From SIG440 sp045591035 (GTDB lineage: Bacteria > Bacillota > Clostridia > Monoglobales > Monoglobaceae), in the NCBI GenBank assembly GCA_045591035.1, contig JAZNSG010000046.1, forward strand, positions 1 to 64,000: a stretch of DNA of 64,000 nucleotides, written 5' to 3'. The position numbers and the translations under genes were made by a program. The first letter of the stretch is position 1. Each line of letters starts with the position of its first letter. The notes beneath the pieces were generated by a model. It was not told the DNA's origin. It worked only from the letters and a program-made list of their open reading frames with translations, and did not search any database. Shown here piece after piece: positions 51,337 through 59,839 of this stretch.

Positions 51337-52848
51337 ATGAGCACACGGAAAACAAAAACGGAAGAAAAGATTGAGACAAATGAAGTCCTGACAGAAGTGG
51401 TGGAATCAGAAGAAAAAGAAGCTTTGACCGAGACCGCCGCAAAAAAGACAAGAAAGAAGGTAAAGTCGGCGACCGAGGCTGATTCCGCAAAAGAACCATT
51501 GGATAAACCCGAAGCTGAGCCTGAAAAAGAGGAAAAAAAGCCGAAAAAGAGAGCACCGAAGAAAAAGATTGAGGATGAAACTCCTGAGGAGGCAATTGCC
51601 GAGCCGGCAGCGGAAGAAACAAGTTTTGATGCAAAGGAAGAAGAGGCGGAGAATCCTCAAGAAGAGAAAAAGCCTGCAAAGAAAGCTTCACAAAAAAAGA
51701 AAGACCAAGTCCAGGAGCCTGTTGAGGAAAACCCAGAAGATTCCGAAGATAAAAAAGTTATCTCAAAAGAAATGCAAAAACAAGCAGTTCAAGAACTGAT
51801 AGAGCTTGGCAAAAAGAACGGTGAACTGTCCTACAGCGATATTACCGCAAAGCTCGAGGCTGTTGAAATGGATGCCGAGCAAATTGAGCAGATTTATGAC
51901 TTCCTTGAAAAACAAGGTGTTGAGATTATCGGTAACTTTGAGGAATATCTTCCTGAAATTGATGATGATTTTCAGGTGACTGAGGAAGAACTCATAGACC
52001 TCAGCGTTCCTGATAACGTAAGCATAGATGACCCTGTGCGTATGTATCTTAAGGAAATCGGAAAGGTCCCGTTGCTTTCAAGCCAGGAAGAAGCAGAACT
52101 TGCTCAGAAAATGGTTGACGGAGACAAAGAAGCAAAAAAACGGTTAGCTGAAGCTAACCTGAGACTTGTGGTAAGTATAGCAAAAAGGTATGTGGGCAGG
52201 GGAATGTTGTTTCTTGACCTTATCCAGGAGGGCAATCTGGGACTTATCAAGGCTGTTGATAAATTTGACTACACAAAGGGCTACAAGTTCAGTACCTATG
52301 CTACCTGGTGGATTCGTCAGGCCATCACTCGTGCAATCGCAGACCAGGCAAGAACTATACGTATCCCTGTTCATATGGTTGAAACAATAAACAAACTTAT
52401 TCGTGTTACACGTCAGCTTGTTCAGGAGCTTGGTCATGACCCCCTTCCCGAAGAGGTTGCGAAAGAACTTAATATGCCCATTGACAAGGTTGGCGAGATT
52501 ATGAAGATTGCTCAGGAGCCTGTGTCTCTTGAAACTCCGATTGGTGAAGAAGAGGACAGCCATCTTGGTGATTTCATTCAGGACAATGAAACTCCTGCAC
52601 CTCAGGATGCGGCAACATTCAGACTTCTTAAAGAACAGCTGGTAGATGTTCTCAGCACCCTTACACCAAGGGAAGAAAAGGTACTGAGACTTCGTTTCGG
52701 TCTTGATAACGGCAGAGCACGTACCCTTGAAGAAGTTGGCAAGGAATTTAACGTTACCCGTGAAAGAATCAGACAGATTGAGGCAAAGGCGCTCAGAAAG
52801 CTCAGACACCCCAGCCGCAGCAAAAAGCTTAAGGATTATCTTGAATAA
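51337..52848 (+). CDS. sigA: Primary sigma factor SigA (RpoD)
   Basis: 503 residues, longer than the usual ~370-430 because residues 1-~145 are a low-complexity Lys/Glu/Ala/Pro stretch. Then come region 1.1 (KEMQKQAVQELIELGKKNGELSYSDITAKLE), 1.2 (DDPVRMYLKEIGKVPLL), 2.1-2.4 (RLVVSIAKRYVGRGM, FDYTKGYKFSTYATWWIRQAI), 3 and 4.2 (TLEEVGKEFNVTRERIRQIEAKALRKLRHP). It directs transcription from promoters of the TTGACA/TATAAT type seen all over this window. Third gene after dgt and dnaG. Confidence 0.97.
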   Translation: MSTRKTKTEEKIETNEVLTEVVESEEKEALTETAAKKTRKKVKSATEADSAKEPLDKPEAEPEKEEKKPKKRAPKKKIEDETPEEAIAEPAAEETSFDAKEEEAENPQEEKKPAKKASQKKKDQVQEPVEENPEDSEDKKVISKEMQKQAVQELIELGKKNGELSYSDITAKLEAVEMDAEQIEQIYDFLEKQGVEIIGNFEEYLPEIDDDFQVTEEELIDLSVPDNVSIDDPVRMYLKEIGKVPLLSSQEEAELAQKMVDGDKEAKKRLAEANLRLVVSIAKRYVGRGMLFLDLIQEGNLGLIKAVDKFDYTKGYKFSTYATWWIRQAITRAIADQARTIRIPVHMVETINKLIRVTRQLVQELGHDPLPEEVAKELNMPIDKVGEIMKIAQEPVSLETPIGEEEDSHLGDFIQDNETPAPQDAATFRLLKEQLVDVLSTLTPREEKVLRLRFGLDNGRARTLEEVGKEFNVTRERIRQIEAKALRKLRHPSRSKKLKDYLE

Positions 52849-52919
52849 TATTTGAACGAAATTTTGGATATATTGATATGAGTTTAGCTGATATGAATTG
52901 AAATCAGGAGGGGAAATTT

Positions 52920-53933
52920 ATGCATATTTTGGTTACCGGTGGTGCCGGATACATAGGAAGTCATACCTGTGTCCAGCTCCTTGAGGCAGGGTATGAGGTT
53001 ACGGTTGTTGATAATCTTTCTAACAGCTGTGAAGAGTCGTTAAACCGAGTTGAGAAGATTACGGGGAAATCCGTGAAATTCTATAAGGTAGATATGGTTG
53101 ACAAGGAAGCCCTCAGAGGAGTTTTTGCTGAGAACAAGTTTGATGCAGCTATCCATTTTGCAGGGCTTAAGGCTGTTGGTGAATCGGTGGCTGTGCCACT
53201 TAGATATTACCAGAATAACTTATGCAGCACACTAAATCTTTGTGAGCTTATGTCAGAGTACGGGGTAAAAAAGCTGGTGTTCAGCTCGTCGGCAACAGTT
53301 TACGGTAATCCGCACACAGTTCCCATAAAAGAGGATTTTCCCCTTTCCTGCACAAACCCCTATGGCAGAACAAAGCTTATGATAGAAGAAATGCTTAGAG
53401 ACCTGGCAATTGCAGACCCCGAGTGGGACATAGCTCTGCTGAGGTACTTTAATCCCGTTGGTGCCCACGAAAGTGGTCTCATCGGTGAAGACCCAAAAGG
53501 GATACCAAACAATCTTATGCCATATGTTGCTCAGGTTGCCGTGGGTAAACGTGAGTTTGTTCATGTGTTCGGAAACGATTATGACACCCCCGACGGTACG
53601 GGCGTTCGTGACTATATCCATGTTGTGGACCTGGCAGACGGACATCTGAGAGCTGTTGAAAAAATCTCAAAAAAATCAGGGGTTGTGACCTACAATCTGG
53701 GTACCGGTCATGGCTACAGCGTTCTTGATATGATAAAGGCTTTTGGAAAAGCCTGTGGCAGAGAGCTTCCCTATGAAATCGAAGCACGTCGTCCCGGGGA
53801 TATTGCAGAGTGTTATGCTGACCCGACAAAGGCACGGGAAGAAATCGGCTTTGTGGCGAAAAGAAACCTTGAGGATATGTGTGCCGATGGATGGAGATGG
53901 CAGCAACAAAACCCGAATGGCTATAACGCCTGA
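52920..53933 (+). CDS. galE: UDP-glucose 4-epimerase
   Basis: Interconverts UDP-glucose and UDP-galactose, supplying sugars for wall polymers. 337 residues, extended SDR. NAD motif GGAGYIGSH at 7-15, DNLSNS, HFAGLKAVGES, and the catalytic SSSATVYG and YGRTKLMIE (Tyr-x3-Lys). LRYFNPVGAHESG and the C-terminal RRPGDIAECYAD are typical of GalE. It is preceded by AGGAGG, about 70 bases after sigA, and followed by lepA after 29 bases. Confidence 0.95.
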   Translation: MHILVTGGAGYIGSHTCVQLLEAGYEVTVVDNLSNSCEESLNRVEKITGKSVKFYKVDMVDKEALRGVFAENKFDAAIHFAGLKAVGESVAVPLRYYQNNLCSTLNLCELMSEYGVKKLVFSSSATVYGNPHTVPIKEDFPLSCTNPYGRTKLMIEEMLRDLAIADPEWDIALLRYFNPVGAHESGLIGEDPKGIPNNLMPYVAQVAVGKREFVHVFGNDYDTPDGTGVRDYIHVVDLADGHLRAVEKISKKSGVVTYNLGTGHGYSVLDMIKAFGKACGRELPYEIEARRPGDIAECYADPTKAREEIGFVAKRNLEDMCADGWRWQQQNPNGYNA

Positions 53934-53962
53934 TTTATATACAACTTGGAAGGAATTTTTTA

Positions 53963-55768
53963 ATGAACGAATACCAGAAGAATATACGAAATTTTTCTAT
54001 TATAGCCCATATTGACCACGGAAAGTCCACCTTGGCAGACCGCCTTTTGGAACTTACCGGGGCGCTTACAAGCCGTGAAATGCAAGCACAGATACTTGAT
54101 AATATGGAGCTTGAACGTGAACGAGGGATTACCATCAAGGCGAGAGCCGTGAGACTGCTTTATTCCGCAAAGAATGGCGAAAAGTATGTGTTGAATCTGA
54201 TTGATACCCCCGGACACGTGGACTTCAACTATGAAGTTTCCCGAAGCCTTGCGGCCTGTGAGGGCGCAATTTTGATTGTTGATGCGGCTCAGGGGATAGA
54301 GGCTCAGACCCTTGCGAATACTTATCTTGCACTTGAGCACGACCTTGAGCTTGTTCCGGTTATTAACAAAATCGATTTGCCCAGTGCAAGACCCGAGGTT
54401 GTTAAACAGGAGATAGAAGATGTTATCGGAATTGAAGCCGAAACTGCACCACAGATTTCTGCTAAAAATGGCATAAATATCGAGGCGGTTCTCGAAAAGG
54501 TTGTTGAGCTTATTCCGCCCCCGAAAGGCGACGAGTCGGCACCTCTAAAAGCACTTATTTTCGATTCATACTATGACAGCTACAAGGGCGTTATTGCCTA
54601 TGTACGTGTTGTTGACGGTAAGGTCCGTGCAGGGGATACCATAAAAATGATGGCTACGGGGAGCACTTTTGATGTTGTTGAAGTTGGCTATCTTAACCCC
54701 CTTGGTATGCTTCCCTCGGATGAACTGAAAGCCGGTGAGGTTGGATTCATTGCGGCAAGTATAAAAACCGTTCAGGATGTTCGTGTGGGCGATACGATTA
54801 CCACCGTGCAGCAAGGTGCAAGTGAGGCTCTGCCCGGCTACAAAGAGGTAAAGCCCATGGTTTATTCCGGTGTCTATCCCGCAGATGGAGCTAGATATAA
54901 CGACCTTCGCGATGCTCTTGAAAAACTTCAGCTAAACGATGCAGCTCTCCAGTTTGAGGCAGAAAACTCCGTGGCGCTCGGTTTTGGATTCCGCTGTGGA
55001 TTTCTTGGACTTTTGCATATGGAAATCATTCAGGAACGCCTTGAGCGTGAATACAATCTTGATTTGGTTACAACAGCACCATCGGTTGAATATATTGTTG
55101 TGAAAACAGATGGCACTCAGCTGTCAATCGCCAACCCGACAAACCTGCCCGAACCACAAGAAATTGACCATATGCTTGAACCCGTAGTTTCGGCGTCAAT
55201 CATGACTCCAAAAGAATTTGTCGGCAGCATTATGGATCTTTGTCAGGAACGTAGGGGAACCTATCTTGATATGACTTACCTTGACGAAAACAGAGTTACC
55301 CTTCAATACGAGCTTCCCCTTAATGAAATTATCTATGACTTTTTTGATGCGCTGAAGTCAAGGACAAGGGGTTATGCATCCTTTGACTACGAGCTGAAAA
55401 ATTATCAGAAGGCAGAGCTTATAAAGCTCGATATTTTGCTGAACGGGGATATGGTGGATGCTTTGTCCTTTATTGTTCACAAAGACAAGGCCTATGCCCG
55501 TGGGCGGAGAATTGCCGAGAAACTCAAGGATTCTATCCCGAGACAGCTTTTCGAAGTGCCTATTCAGGCGGCGGTGGGGAGCAAAATTATTGCACGTGAA
55601 ACCGTCAGAGCTATGCGAAAGGATGTCCTTGCTAAGTGTTATGGCGGTGATATCACCCGAAAGAAGAAGCTTCTTGAAAAACAAAAAGAAGGTAAAAAGC
55701 GTATGCGCCAGGTAGGCTCAGTTGAAGTACCACAGGAAGCTTTCATGGCAGTACTTAAGTTAGATTAA
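53963..55768 (+). CDS. lepA: Elongation factor 4 (LepA)
   Basis: Ribosome-bound GTPase that acts during translation initiation/elongation and stress. 601 residues, normal length. G1 AHIDHGKSTL near 14-23, G2 RERGITIKA, G3 DTPGHVDF, G4 NKIDLP; the LepA-specific C-terminal domain ends with RRIAEKLKDSIPRQLFEVPIQ, AVGSKIIARETV and the KKKLLEKQKEGKKRMRQVG tail. Situated between galE and hemW, and lepA-hemW is a widely conserved pair. Confidence 0.98.
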   Translation: MNEYQKNIRNFSIIAHIDHGKSTLADRLLELTGALTSREMQAQILDNMELERERGITIKARAVRLLYSAKNGEKYVLNLIDTPGHVDFNYEVSRSLAACEGAILIVDAAQGIEAQTLANTYLALEHDLELVPVINKIDLPSARPEVVKQEIEDVIGIEAETAPQISAKNGINIEAVLEKVVELIPPPKGDESAPLKALIFDSYYDSYKGVIAYVRVVDGKVRAGDTIKMMATGSTFDVVEVGYLNPLGMLPSDELKAGEVGFIAASIKTVQDVRVGDTITTVQQGASEALPGYKEVKPMVYSGVYPADGARYNDLRDALEKLQLNDAALQFEAENSVALGFGFRCGFLGLLHMEIIQERLEREYNLDLVTTAPSVEYIVVKTDGTQLSIANPTNLPEPQEIDHMLEPVVSASIMTPKEFVGSIMDLCQERRGTYLDMTYLDENRVTLQYELPLNEIIYDFFDALKSRTRGYASFDYELKNYQKAELIKLDILLNGDMVDALSFIVHKDKAYARGRRIAEKLKDSIPRQLFEVPIQAAVGSKIIARETVRAMRKDVLAKCYGGDITRKKKLLEKQKEGKKRMRQVGSVEVPQEAFMAVLKLD

Positions 55769-55816
55769 ACTAACTAAAAAATAATTTACAGAGTAAATCT
55801 CTGCTAAGGAGAAAAA

Positions 55817-56935
55817 ATGAAACGATTGGGGCTTTATATTCACATTCCTTTTTGCAAGAGCAAGTGTCTTTATTGCGACTTCAACTCTTATGCGGGAAGA
55901 GAAGCGGATATGATGCCCTATTTTTCTGCCCTGATGAAAGAAGCCAAAGCGTGGGGAGAAAAAACAGTTGCCATTGTTGACACAGTGTATTTTGGTGGCG
56001 GAACGCCAACGTGTGTGGATGTAGGTCTGCTTGAAGAAAGCATTCAAAAGCTTTCAACAGTATTTAAAATTTCTGAAAATGCAGAAGTCACCATGGAATG
56101 CAATCCAAAAACTATTGGATTTGATGGTCTTAAGCGTTTGCGAAGTATAGGGATAAACCGTCTCAGTATTGGACTTCAGTCAAGCTGTAATGAAGCCTTG
56201 CGGACTTTGGGCAGAATGCATACCTTTGAGGACGTTTGTGACTGCTTTGAAAATGCACGAAAGGCAGGATTTGAAAACATTTCTCTTGACCTTATGTATG
56301 GTCTGCCTGGCATGACAATGGATGATTGGGAGAAAACCCTGGACACGGCTCTTGGTTTCGGGACGGAGCATATCTCGGCGTATGCTTTGAAAATAGAGGA
56401 GGGTACGCCCTTTTCGAAAATGGAGTTAGCCTTGCCTAACGAAGATTTGACAGCGGATATGTATGAGCGCATGGTTGAGAGACTTCGCCTTGAGGGGTAT
56501 GAGCGATATGAGATTTCGAATTTTGCAAAGAGTGGTTTTGAATCACGTCACAACTTGAAATATTGGGAATGCAGCGAGTTTTTGGGACTTGGAGCAGGAG
56601 CGTATTCCTGCATGGACGAGAAAAGGTTTTCAAACCTTTGCTCTATTAAGGATTACATAGATGCAATTGAAAAAAATAAAACCGCTGAGGAATGGTGCGA
56701 GAACCTGAGCCGTGATGACCTGATGAGTGAATTTATGTTTCTTGGACTCAGATGCGAAAAGGGCGTGTCAAGAAAAAATTTTTATTCCAGATTTGGAGTG
56801 AAAATTGAAGATTGCTTCGGAGCGGCGCTGAAAAAATATGTTGATTTTGGGTTTCTTTTGTCCGAGGGAGATCGTATCAGATTTTCTGACGAAGGTTTTT
56901 TTGTAAGCAACACAATTCTTGCGGATTTTGTGTAA
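55817..56935 (+). CDS. hemW: HemW-type radical SAM heme chaperone
   Basis: 372 residues. The radical SAM cluster motif is HIPFCKSKCLYCDFNSY (CxxxCxxC), followed by TVYFGGGTPT, ECNPKTI, RLSIGLQS and LDLMYGLPGMT, and a C-terminal HemN_C domain (NLKYWECSEFLGLGAGAYS). HemN proper has an extra N-terminal cysteine ahead of CxxxCxxC that is missing here, so this is HemW-like, thought to handle heme, and not a coproporphyrinogen oxidase. It starts 49 bases after lepA. Confidence 0.94.
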   Translation: MKRLGLYIHIPFCKSKCLYCDFNSYAGREADMMPYFSALMKEAKAWGEKTVAIVDTVYFGGGTPTCVDVGLLEESIQKLSTVFKISENAEVTMECNPKTIGFDGLKRLRSIGINRLSIGLQSSCNEALRTLGRMHTFEDVCDCFENARKAGFENISLDLMYGLPGMTMDDWEKTLDTALGFGTEHISAYALKIEEGTPFSKMELALPNEDLTADMYERMVERLRLEGYERYEISNFAKSGFESRHNLKYWECSEFLGLGAGAYSCMDEKRFSNLCSIKDYIDAIEKNKTAEEWCENLSRDDLMSEFMFLGLRCEKGVSRKNFYSRFGVKIEDCFGAALKKYVDFGFLLSEGDRIRFSDEGFFVSNTILADFV

Positions 56936-56951
56936 AATTTTTGTAAAGCTC

Positions 56952-56980
56952 TTGAAAAGACGTCTCCTTTGTGCTATACT
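56952..56980 (+). promoter_or_regulatory. Promoter of tRNA-Arg
   Basis: -35 TTGAAA (56952-56957), 17-base spacer, -10 TATACT (56975-56980), about 27 bases before the tRNA. Confidence 0.75.
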
Positions 56981-57006
56981 TTTGAAGTAAATAAATTTGA
57001 TAGTAC

Positions 57007-57081
57007 GCCCCTGTAGTAAAGTGGATATTACAAGTCCCTCCTAAGGATTAGTCGTGAGTTCGATTCTCGCCGGGGGTGCCA
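57007..57081 (+). tRNA. tRNA-Arg (anticodon CCU)
   Basis: Folds fully: acceptor GCCCCTG/CGGGGGT (with two G-U pairs), D-arm GTAA/TTAC with GG in the loop, anticodon stem AGTCC/GGATT around loop CTCCTAA (anticodon CCT in DNA), T-arm GTGAG/CTCGC around TTCGATT, discriminator G and an encoded CCA. It reads AGG codons. The first acceptor pair is G-U, which is uncommon. Confidence 0.95.
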
Positions 57082-57083
57082 AA

Positions 57084-57113
57084 AAACCGTACACAGTTGT
57101 GTACGGTTTTTTA
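57084..57113 (+). terminator. Terminator after tRNA-Arg
   Basis: Stem AAAACCGTACACA/TGTGTACGGTTTT with a short GTTG loop and continuing T-run, directly behind the CCA end. Confidence 0.9.
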
Positions 57114-57128
57114 TTATTTATATGGAAT

Positions 57129-57275
57129 TTAAGCGTTTGTTTTTGATATGTGCGCTTTTAGAATGATGTTTATATATTGAGATAAAGAACGATCATCCTT
57201 TTCTGCAAGTACTCGCAAATTTTCAAGAATGTCACTATCAATTGTTATACTTATTTTCTCTTTCAATGGCTTCAA
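57129..57275 (-). CDS. Tiny ribbon-helix-helix DNA-binding protein
   Basis: 48 residues from a TTG start at 57275, chosen because GAGGTG lies six bases upstream, the same arrangement as rpoB. The sequence KEKISITIDSDILENLRVLA followed by EKDDRSLSQYINIILKAHI fits the Arc/CopG beta strand plus two helices. No toxin partner is adjacent, so it looks like a lone regulator. It is divergent from the lipoprotein gene, whose promoter carries an 8-bp inverted repeat suited to such a dimer. The target is inferred. Confidence 0.68.
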   Translation of the reverse strand: MKPLKEKISITIDSDILENLRVLAEKDDRSLSQYINIILKAHISKTNA

Positions 57276-57320
57276 AATAATCACCTCTCGATTAATTATA
57301 TATTTAAATCGCATATAGTA

Positions 57321-57355
57321 TTGACAAATAGCATAAAGTAGTATAAAATACTACT
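57321..57355 (+). promoter_or_regulatory. Promoter of the 57.4-kb lipoprotein gene with operator-like palindrome
   Basis: -35 TTGACA (57321-57326), 17-base spacer, -10 TAAAAT (57344-57349). The inverted repeat AGTAGTAT/ATACTACT (57337-57344 and 57348-57355) straddles the -10. Confidence 0.7.
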
Positions 57356-57379
57356 AAAACATCTAAAGGAGAGATTTTA

Positions 57380-57868
57380 ATGAAAAACAAAAGATTATTA
57401 GTTTTACTATTAGTATGTGCATTGAGTGTAAATTTAGTTGCGTGTACTTCTCAAAATGCAGCAGTGAATGATACTGCTGAGACAAAAACACAAGAAGATG
57501 CGGAGAAAGTTTTGGGAAAGGTTTTTGTAGATGACGAAAATTGTACTTTCAAGATCACGGATGTCGAGCCGGATAACTTATGGGGTTATACATTGAAAGT
57601 TGATTTGGAAAATAAAACGAATAGTAATTTAATGTTCTCAGTTAATGATGTTTCAGTGAATGGGTATATGTGCGATCCTTTTTGGGCAACTTCCGTACAA
57701 GCAGGCAAAAAGGCAAAAAGTGATATTTCGTTTAGTGAAGAAAAGCTTGAAGAGCTTGGAATAACTGATGTCGAAGAAATTGAATTTACGCTTTCGGTAT
57801 ATGACGAGGATAATTGGGAAGCACCTCATTTTATAGAGGAAACATTTACTTATACTATTAACCAATAG
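57380..57868 (+). CDS. Predicted lipoprotein, function unknown
   Basis: 162 residues. Signal peptide MKNKRLLVLLLVCALSVNLVAC with a clean lipobox LVAC and lipidation at C22, a short Ala/Thr/Glu linker, then a beta-rich domain of about 115 residues (CTFKITDVEPDNLWGYTLKV, NLMFSVNDVSVNGY) of a type common in clostridial lipoproteins, probably an immunoglobulin-like fold. SD AAAGGAGA. It is more AT-rich than the neighbours, as is the RHH gene next to it, which may indicate a later arrival. Followed by a shared terminator. Confidence 0.82.
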   Translation: MKNKRLLVLLLVCALSVNLVACTSQNAAVNDTAETKTQEDAEKVLGKVFVDDENCTFKITDVEPDNLWGYTLKVDLENKTNSNLMFSVNDVSVNGYMCDPFWATSVQAGKKAKSDISFSEEKLEELGITDVEEIEFTLSVYDEDNWEAPHFIEETFTYTINQ

Positions 57869-57888
57869 TTTTATAATTCATCAAATAA

Positions 57889-57918
57889 AAAAACGACTTG
57901 TAAAAACAAGTCGTTTTT
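57889..57918. terminator. Bidirectional terminator between lipoprotein and ABC transporter genes
   Basis: Perfect 12-bp stem AAAAACGACTTG/CAAGTCGTTTTT with a 6-nt loop and T-runs in both directions. Confidence 0.9.
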
Positions 57919-57969
57919 AGTTTTATTTCAGGCAAATCGCCTTGTCAGTAGAATATAGAAGATGTGCTT

Positions 57970-59643
57970 TTATACTTCCTCTGTGCGTATTTTTTTGTTC
58001 TCGATAAAAATCCGTTTGTTGCAAACATTGAATGCTGCTTTTTTGTGGGATATTATAATACAGGTTTTGTTTTCCATGCCTTTAATATTTTTAAGAAGTC
58101 TTTCCTCCGTTGCCTCATCGAGAGCTGAGGTAGCCTCGTCAAGAAGAATTATGGGAGCGCCGGAAAGTATTGCACGAGTTACAGCAAGTCGCTGAATCTG
58201 GCCCTCGGAAAGCCCGAAGCCTTTTTCGCCCACATACGTATCAAGGCCCTTGGGGAGACTGTTTATAAATTCCGCCGCACAGCTGATTTCTGCGGCTTTC
58301 ATTATTTCGTCGTCAGAGACGGATGGCGAGACAATAGAAACAGTTTCTCTGATAGTTCCTGAAATAAGCAGATTTCCCTGGGGAACATAGGAAAACAACG
58401 GACGGGAGAATTTCCCAACCATAAGCTTTTCGTCGTTCATATCAAGATATATTCCGCCGCTGTTGGGGGAGATAACCCCGAGAAGAAGCTTTATCAGGGT
58501 GCTTTTTCCAATGCCGGAAATTCCGCCGATTACTGCGAAGTCGCCTTTTGCTATAGAAAGACTTGCGTTCTCCAATATGCTGTTTTGGCCGTATCCAAAG
58601 CTTATGTTTTCAAAAGAAATATTGTTAAGACGTTCATAATCATTCTTCGGCTCAAGACTCTTTTGGGATACAGGCTCCTCGGGGAGATTTTCGATTTCCA
58701 TAATTCGCTCCGCAGAAGCTAAAACTGCATAATACTGGGGCAGAATTCCCGAAAGCCCGGCAAGAGGAGATTGAATCTGGCCTACAAGCTGTATAATCGC
58801 AGTGAGTGTACCAAAAGAAATTGCGTTGGAATAAAGCCGGATGGAGCTGTGCACAAGAGCATAAAACGAGCCGATGCTGAAAATAAAAGCAAGGCTGTTC
58901 CCGGCAAAAATACTAAGATTGCGGCGTTTCAGCTGGGCAACATAATTTTCCCTTTGGAGCACATCGGACTTTTCGGATATTGTTTTTTCAATGCCGAAAA
59001 CCTTAACCATAAGAAGGCTCCCGATGGATTCCTGGAAGAACGAACGCACCTTTCCTTCGGTTTCTTGAACACGCTTGTGAAGGTTTTTCATAACCTTTCG
59101 AAACGAGCTTATAACTGCGAGAAGAACAAGACCGCCCACGAGGAAAATGAATGCAAAGTTTCTGTCAAGACAAACAAGGGCGTAAAATGCGTAACCCAAG
59201 CCTACAACAAGAGACAGCACACTTGGAACAAGGGAAATGATACCACCGGTAATTATACCTGCGTCATTACTTAATCTTGTAAGCAAGTCGCCGCTGTGAT
59301 AAGATGTTGCGGCGGAATAGTCACGGGTAAGAATTGACGAAAAAAGATTGTGCCTCAGGCGCATCTGGAGCCTTGCCGATGTGGTAAGTTCAAGACTCTG
59401 GCCCACAAGGCGAAGGGTAATTTGTGAGGCGATAATGAGGAACAGCTTTATTGCTCCCGATTTAAGCCCGTCCATATCATGTAAAACCGCGGCATCAATC
59501 ACAGTTTTAGAGGTAAGAGCAAATTGTACTCCCAAAACCGTAAGCACACACCGAAAGACAGCCAGCATAATTACAAAAACCAGCTGACCTTTTGCCTCTT
59601 TATATAACCATTTCAAGGTCTTTCCGTCTTTCAATTGTACCAC
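57970..59643 (-). CDS. ABC transporter, fused permease and ATPase (exporter half-transporter)
   Basis: 557 residues. Residues ~1-300 carry six hydrophobic helices (ABC exporter type I). The ATPase follows: Walker A GGISGIGKST, signature GLSEGQIQRLAV (LSEGQ in place of LSGGQ), Walker B PIILLDEATSALDEAT, H-loop IIISHKKAAFN. It would act as a homodimer, since no second half-transporter is adjacent. Substrate unknown; lipid, peptide or drug export are family possibilities. It has its own promoter, divergent from asnA. The C-terminus is short after the H-loop. Confidence 0.9.
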   Translation of the reverse strand: MVQLKDGKTLKWLYKEAKGQLVFVIMLAVFRCVLTVLGVQFALTSKTVIDAAVLHDMDGLKSGAIKLFLIIASQITLRLVGQSLELTTSARLQMRLRHNLFSSILTRDYSAATSYHSGDLLTRLSNDAGIITGGIISLVPSVLSLVVGLGYAFYALVCLDRNFAFIFLVGGLVLLAVISSFRKVMKNLHKRVQETEGKVRSFFQESIGSLLMVKVFGIEKTISEKSDVLQRENYVAQLKRRNLSIFAGNSLAFIFSIGSFYALVHSSIRLYSNAISFGTLTAIIQLVGQIQSPLAGLSGILPQYYAVLASAERIMEIENLPEEPVSQKSLEPKNDYERLNNISFENISFGYGQNSILENASLSIAKGDFAVIGGISGIGKSTLIKLLLGVISPNSGGIYLDMNDEKLMVGKFSRPLFSYVPQGNLLISGTIRETVSIVSPSVSDDEIMKAAEISCAAEFINSLPKGLDTYVGEKGFGLSEGQIQRLAVTRAILSGAPIILLDEATSALDEATEERLLKNIKGMENKTCIIISHKKAAFNVCNKRIFIENKKIRTEEV

Positions 59644-59673
59644 CTCGGAAATTTTAGAATAAGTATATTTTTT

Positions 59674-59702
59674 AGTTTATCACAATGTGCTCTTTAAGTC
59701 AA
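59674..59702 (-). promoter_or_regulatory. Promoter of the ABC transporter gene
   Basis: Minus strand: -35 TTGACT (59697-59702), 17-base spacer, -10 TAAACT (59674-59679). Confidence 0.65.
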
Positions 59703-59744
59703 ATACTTGTAAAGATAAGTTTTATCAAAATAAAAATTTGGGGG

Positions 59745-59773
59745 TTGTGTTTTTTTAAAATAGATGGTATAAT
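59745..59773 (+). promoter_or_regulatory. Promoter of asnA
   Basis: -35 TTGTGT (weak, 59745-59750), 17-base spacer, -10 TATAAT (59768-59773), about 65 bases before the asnA start. Confidence 0.6.
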
Positions 59774-59839
59774 AACTACAATTGTATAAAATTAAAAAGC
59801 AGAGTAATGCAAAAAAAGAAAGGCAATGATTTATAAAAT

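Noticed and set aside
52144..52809. Long open frame antisense to sigA
   Set aside because: Lies wholly opposite conserved sigma regions 2-4; codon-bias shadow.
57129..57275. Toxin-antitoxin pair
   Set aside because: The RHH protein has no adjacent toxin-sized gene on its strand; the neighbour is a lipoprotein with a signal peptide.
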